64,000 nt of DNA, from assembly GCF_020921035.1 (NCBI RefSeq), contig NC_063153.1, positions 14,818,001-14,882,000 of the forward strand, read 5' to 3'. Positions 60,477 through 64,000 of this stretch are shown in pieces (within the stretch, counting starts at the first letter, position 1; each line of letters begins with the position of its first letter). Below the pieces are notes generated by a model, which worked only from the letters and a program-made list of their open reading frames with translations, did no database searches and was not told where the DNA came from. This DNA comes from Rhodamnia argentea (taxonomy: Eukaryota; Streptophyta; Magnoliopsida; Myrtales; Myrtaceae). The translations under genes and the position numbers were made by a program.

Positions 60477-63400
60477 ATGAATGACGCCAACGCCATCGAA
60501 GTCGCCGGAGTTCCGACTTCGGCTCTCAACTGTATAGATCTCTCGAGTTCGGATATTCAACAGTCGGTGTCTCTGCTCAAACAGGTCTTCGATTCTCTGG
60601 AGTTTTTCCCGCTATTTCGATTCGATATCATGTGCTGAAACCGAGAAAACTAATGCTTTTAGTTTGTGATGACACTGACGGATGAATCCTATCCATTTGG
60701 CCTCAGGCGTGCTTGGATTCTGGCTTTTTCTACGTGATCAATCATGGAATCAGCCAGGATTTGATGGAGGAGGTCTTCGTCCAGAGCAGGCGGTTCTTCG
60801 GTTTGCCTTTGAGCGAGAAGATGAAGCTGTTGAGGAACGAGAAGCACCGAGGCTATACTCCTTTGTTCGATCAGGTCCTCGATCCTGCAAATCAGATTCA
60901 CGGTTTGTGTCTGATGATCCTAGTTGTTCCTCTGTTCCTCTTGGGAGTCAGGTTGCTGATGATTTTACAGCTTGAGGCGGACATAGATGAATAGCTGGTG
61001 ACTTTGATAGCTTCCGGTAATCAGCTGGGGGTTGAGTAGGAGTTACTAGAAAAGGAAGATCAATTAGTTATTATTCCTGCGTGTGATTGTATTCTTGGAG
61101 AAAACTGACACAGAAATAGGAGCTAGTTGTTTGAGGTGGTAACACAAAACCATGAGATCTAAGACAAAGATTTGGCTGAAACTTGTTACTACCTATCTGT
61201 TTATCATTTTCTGAAGATTGTTCGAGCAGTAATGATTCCATTGATGTCTTATAGGAGATTATAAGGAGGGATACTACATAGGAGTGGAGTTACCAGAGGA
61301 AGATTCTGGTGCACAGAAGCCTCATTTTGGACCAAACCTATGGCCTTCTGAGGGTAGCCAGTTATTTAATATAATGTCTGTCCAACTTAAAATAGGTGCT
61401 CATCATGGATGCTTATTTTGGTTTCGCTGTTGTATTTTGACTAGATGTATTGCCAAGATGGAGGCAGGCGATGGAACAATTTGGTAGTCAAGCATTGTGA
61501 GTTTTTACTATAGATGATGTAGAGCCATAGACATTAATTTTTCTAGCTAGTTCCTGCATGTCAATTTTATTCCATCCAAGTAAAAGATAAAACAGAGATC
61601 TTTTGTTTCTCTGACGGGGTGTTTTGGGCATGTTCAGTAGCCTATGTGTCACCATCTTCCCCTTCTATATGGGTCAGATATTGCCAAGTTCTTCTAATTT
61701 TGAAGTTGGCCCAATGGCAGTTGAATTGCCTCTGACATCTGAACTGAATATGCTCTCTTGGGCTCTTATCCAATGTTGGCCAAAGTAAAACTCTTCTAGT
61801 TATTTGTAGCGGCTGATTAAACAATTTTCTGGGGTATCGTTCCAAAGTTCCTATGCTACAATATGAAAAAGTTATTTTTAGCTGTCGAGATTTGCCATTA
61901 ATCACATTGACCAAGAGCGTCAACTCAAGTGTCTGATTGCTTACAGTGGTAGTGCTGATATGACAGTCAATAGGGTCTCAAACTCTAAATCATTTGACTT
62001 TTGGATACAAGAGTAACCCCTAGATGATTCTATGTTGCAAGATTAAATGTAATGTGTTGGTATAAACAAAGAGATGGTAGTCAATTTGGCAAATTTTTTG
62101 ATTTGTATATGTGCACACTCAGAAATGTGGCAAAAGTAGTGGCAAGGATCATTGCTCTAGCACTTGATCTAGAGGCTGATTTTTTTGACAAGCCAGAAAT
62201 ACTCGGCAAGCCTTTTCCGATCTTGCGCTTGTTGCACTATGAAGGTAGATTTTACTTCAATGAACTAAAAAATAAACCGCGCAATTCTTTCTTTTCATCC
62301 GGTTGATATTCCTCTCTTCGTTTAGGTTTGATCTCTGATCCCTCTAAAGGAATATACGGAGCTGGGGCACATTCGGACTTTGGGTTTATTACCTTGTTGG
62401 CAACAGATGATGTCCTGGGTCTCCAAGTATGAAATATTCTCCTATAAATCTGTTGTTGCAGACTCTATGCATAGTTATGATGCATGGAACTTTTTAAACC
62501 TATTCAGATTTGCAAGAACAAGGATGCTAAACCTCAGGCATGGGAATATGTGCAACCTTTGAAAGGGTAAGGACCAACAGAACTTGCGATGATTATGTTA
62601 GCGATCTTATACTTCGAGTAACTTGGACAATTTTGGTGTGCTATCATGGTAGGATTTACATTTTAGTGATTTGTGTCTTACAAATTTAACTTGCGATAAC
62701 TTTTCTTTTAATCTTGTACTTCTGGTTTATTGGAGCATGTACACGATAAGATGTTTCCCCTTATATGCATGATTGAAAGATTGCTTCATGCTGATGTTGA
62801 GTGGAATACTACCTCCATACTAGTGACAACTTTTTGACAAAAATCGTTCTCTGTCTGACCCTGATCTGCTACTATAGTTCTTGTTCGTACAAAGGCAGTG
62901 GTATGCTAGTTTATAGAGAAAGAACTATCGTCAGATGGGTGCTAAAGATAGATTTCAACCTAGAAACTTAGAGAGGTGCCCTCATCCACTTCTCCTTTCC
63001 TATCTGCGATTTGTAACTATATAAGTATACATAACAACTTTGATCAGTTTAATCCTTGTGATGCCTTGCAGATGAACCTCCTTCTCTCCCGCCCTCCCTC
63101 GCTCTCAAACACCCTAACACACACGCACATGATGGTTTTCCACCATTCTTTCCTGGTTAATCATGTACAGGTCCATGGTCATAGAACTACCATGCATCAT
63201 ACACATTCTACAATTATTGGAACATTCTCACAATATATGTCCTGTCGCAAGAAGTCTGAGAGGGCAAAATTTTGTGAGAGAATATCTCATTTATCAGGCA
63301 TCTGTTTTTTTTTATTCCGCATAAATTTTCGACTGAACATAAGAACCTCACTCTAATCCTGAAAAATAACAGTCTTTCCATGACTATTTTGTACAGAGCA

Positions 63401-64000
63401 TTCATAGTGAATCTTGGTGATATGCTAGAACGATGGAGCAATTGTATTTTCAGGTAATATGCTTTAATAGAAGTCTGTATAAATGAATTTGCACGAGGAA
63501 AGCATTGAACATGACGGTTGGAGATTTTATAAAGCAAGCTACTATAGATTCATAACCTGTCCCAAACTCTACCAGAATTTCTTCTGTTGTACCCTCTTGG
63601 CTCTTGTTAATATTAGTAGCCCATTAGTAGTGTAAGAGCATCTACTCTTGACATTGGCTAATTACTAGCGGAGTTGACTTGGGAAAAAAGTCCAAGTTAA
63701 ACACAGTTGTTGAAACGGTATGTTATGTTGGTAACCTACATTACTTTCTAACAGAGTCCACTTTATGAATCATAAACCTTTAAAATCATTACTCTAATGT
63801 TTTTGTTATTATTGGTTATATTGGTCAACTTTTCGATACTAATCTTTGTACCTGTTCTGCGATTGCTGACCACAGATAAGGCTTAACATGCACTGTCATC
63901 ATGCATTAGAACATGTTTATTAATTTACAAAATGAGCTTTTCACATTAGTCTAATAGGTGTCCTGCACTTCTCCATATTTAGCAAGGTCATTCTCTATTC
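60477..64000 (+). CDS. 2-oxoglutarate/Fe(II)-dependent oxygenase, copy 3, partial at window edge
   Basis: Eight exons are visible: 60477-60584, 60707-60902, 61255-61353, 61445-61496, 62123-62244, 62326-62426, 62508-62566, 63397-63453. Their lengths equal those of copy 2 and all phases match, so the visible part is intact. Exons 9 to 11 should lie beyond the right edge: the intron before exon 9 is 620 nt in copy 2, and only about 547 nt remain here. The GAHSDFG ligand motif is present. Exon 1 and its upstream block are nearly identical to copy 2, exons 2 to 4 and their introns resemble copy 1, and exon 5 onward returns to the copy 2 type. It is probably a working paralogue. Confidence 0.88.

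Larger units (their letters stand above)
57548..64000 (+). repeat. Tandem duplication unit 3, cut by the window edge
   Basis: This is the second copy of the block, high in identity to unit 2 over the Myb/SANT relic and the upstream region and again from exon 5 onward. Exons 2 to 4 differ because they are copy 1-like. Confidence 0.85.

Overview
This window is nuclear DNA from a flowering plant. Genes are split into many short exons by GT-AG introns, spacers are AT-rich and full of small inverted-repeat elements, and there is a Ty1/copia LTR retrotransposon. The protein families (plant ceramide glucosyltransferase, histidine phosphotransfer protein, clade A PP2C, plant 2-oxoglutarate oxygenases) point to a eudicot. 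The repeat style reminds me of Myrtales such as Eucalyptus, but that is an impression and not a demonstration.

Layout. 1-5770: gene-free, with foldback elements and a truncated LINE. 6151-13059 (+): ceramide glucosyltransferase in 14 exons. 14646-17137 (-): a small membrane-anchored cytochrome b5-like protein in 5 exons. 18530-19673 (-): a histidine-containing phosphotransfer protein in 6 exons. 21288-26821 (-): a clade A (ABI1/HAB1-type) protein phosphatase 2C in 4 exons, with two G-box/ABRE sites upstream. 27100-33950: gene-poor, again rich in foldback elements. 33958-64000: a tandem array of a 2-oxoglutarate/Fe(II) oxygenase gene.

The oxygenase array has one dead copy (34705-44481) whose exon 2 is split by a 5,196 bp copia element with a perfect 5 bp target-site duplication. 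It also has a stray duplicate of the last two exons (46212-46849), one intact 11-exon copy (51287-56047, 336 codons) and a third copy (60477 to the window edge) that looks intact as far as it can be seen. Decayed Myb/SANT-like and DUF7745-like transposon-related pseudogenes lie between the copies. The third copy is a mosaic: a tract of about 1.4 kb resembles copy 1, while both flanks resemble copy 2, which suggests gene conversion or unequal exchange.

Two otherwise well-formed genes (the glucosyltransferase and the PP2C) each need a single-base correction to stay in frame. These may be assembly errors or real lesions. No prokaryotic features, CRISPR arrays, rRNA or complete tRNA genes were seen. 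The most informative parts of the window are the oxygenase array (insertion, stepwise decay, conversion tract, paralogous empty site for a hAT-like element) and the three foldback families. I did not find a clearly new protein system.
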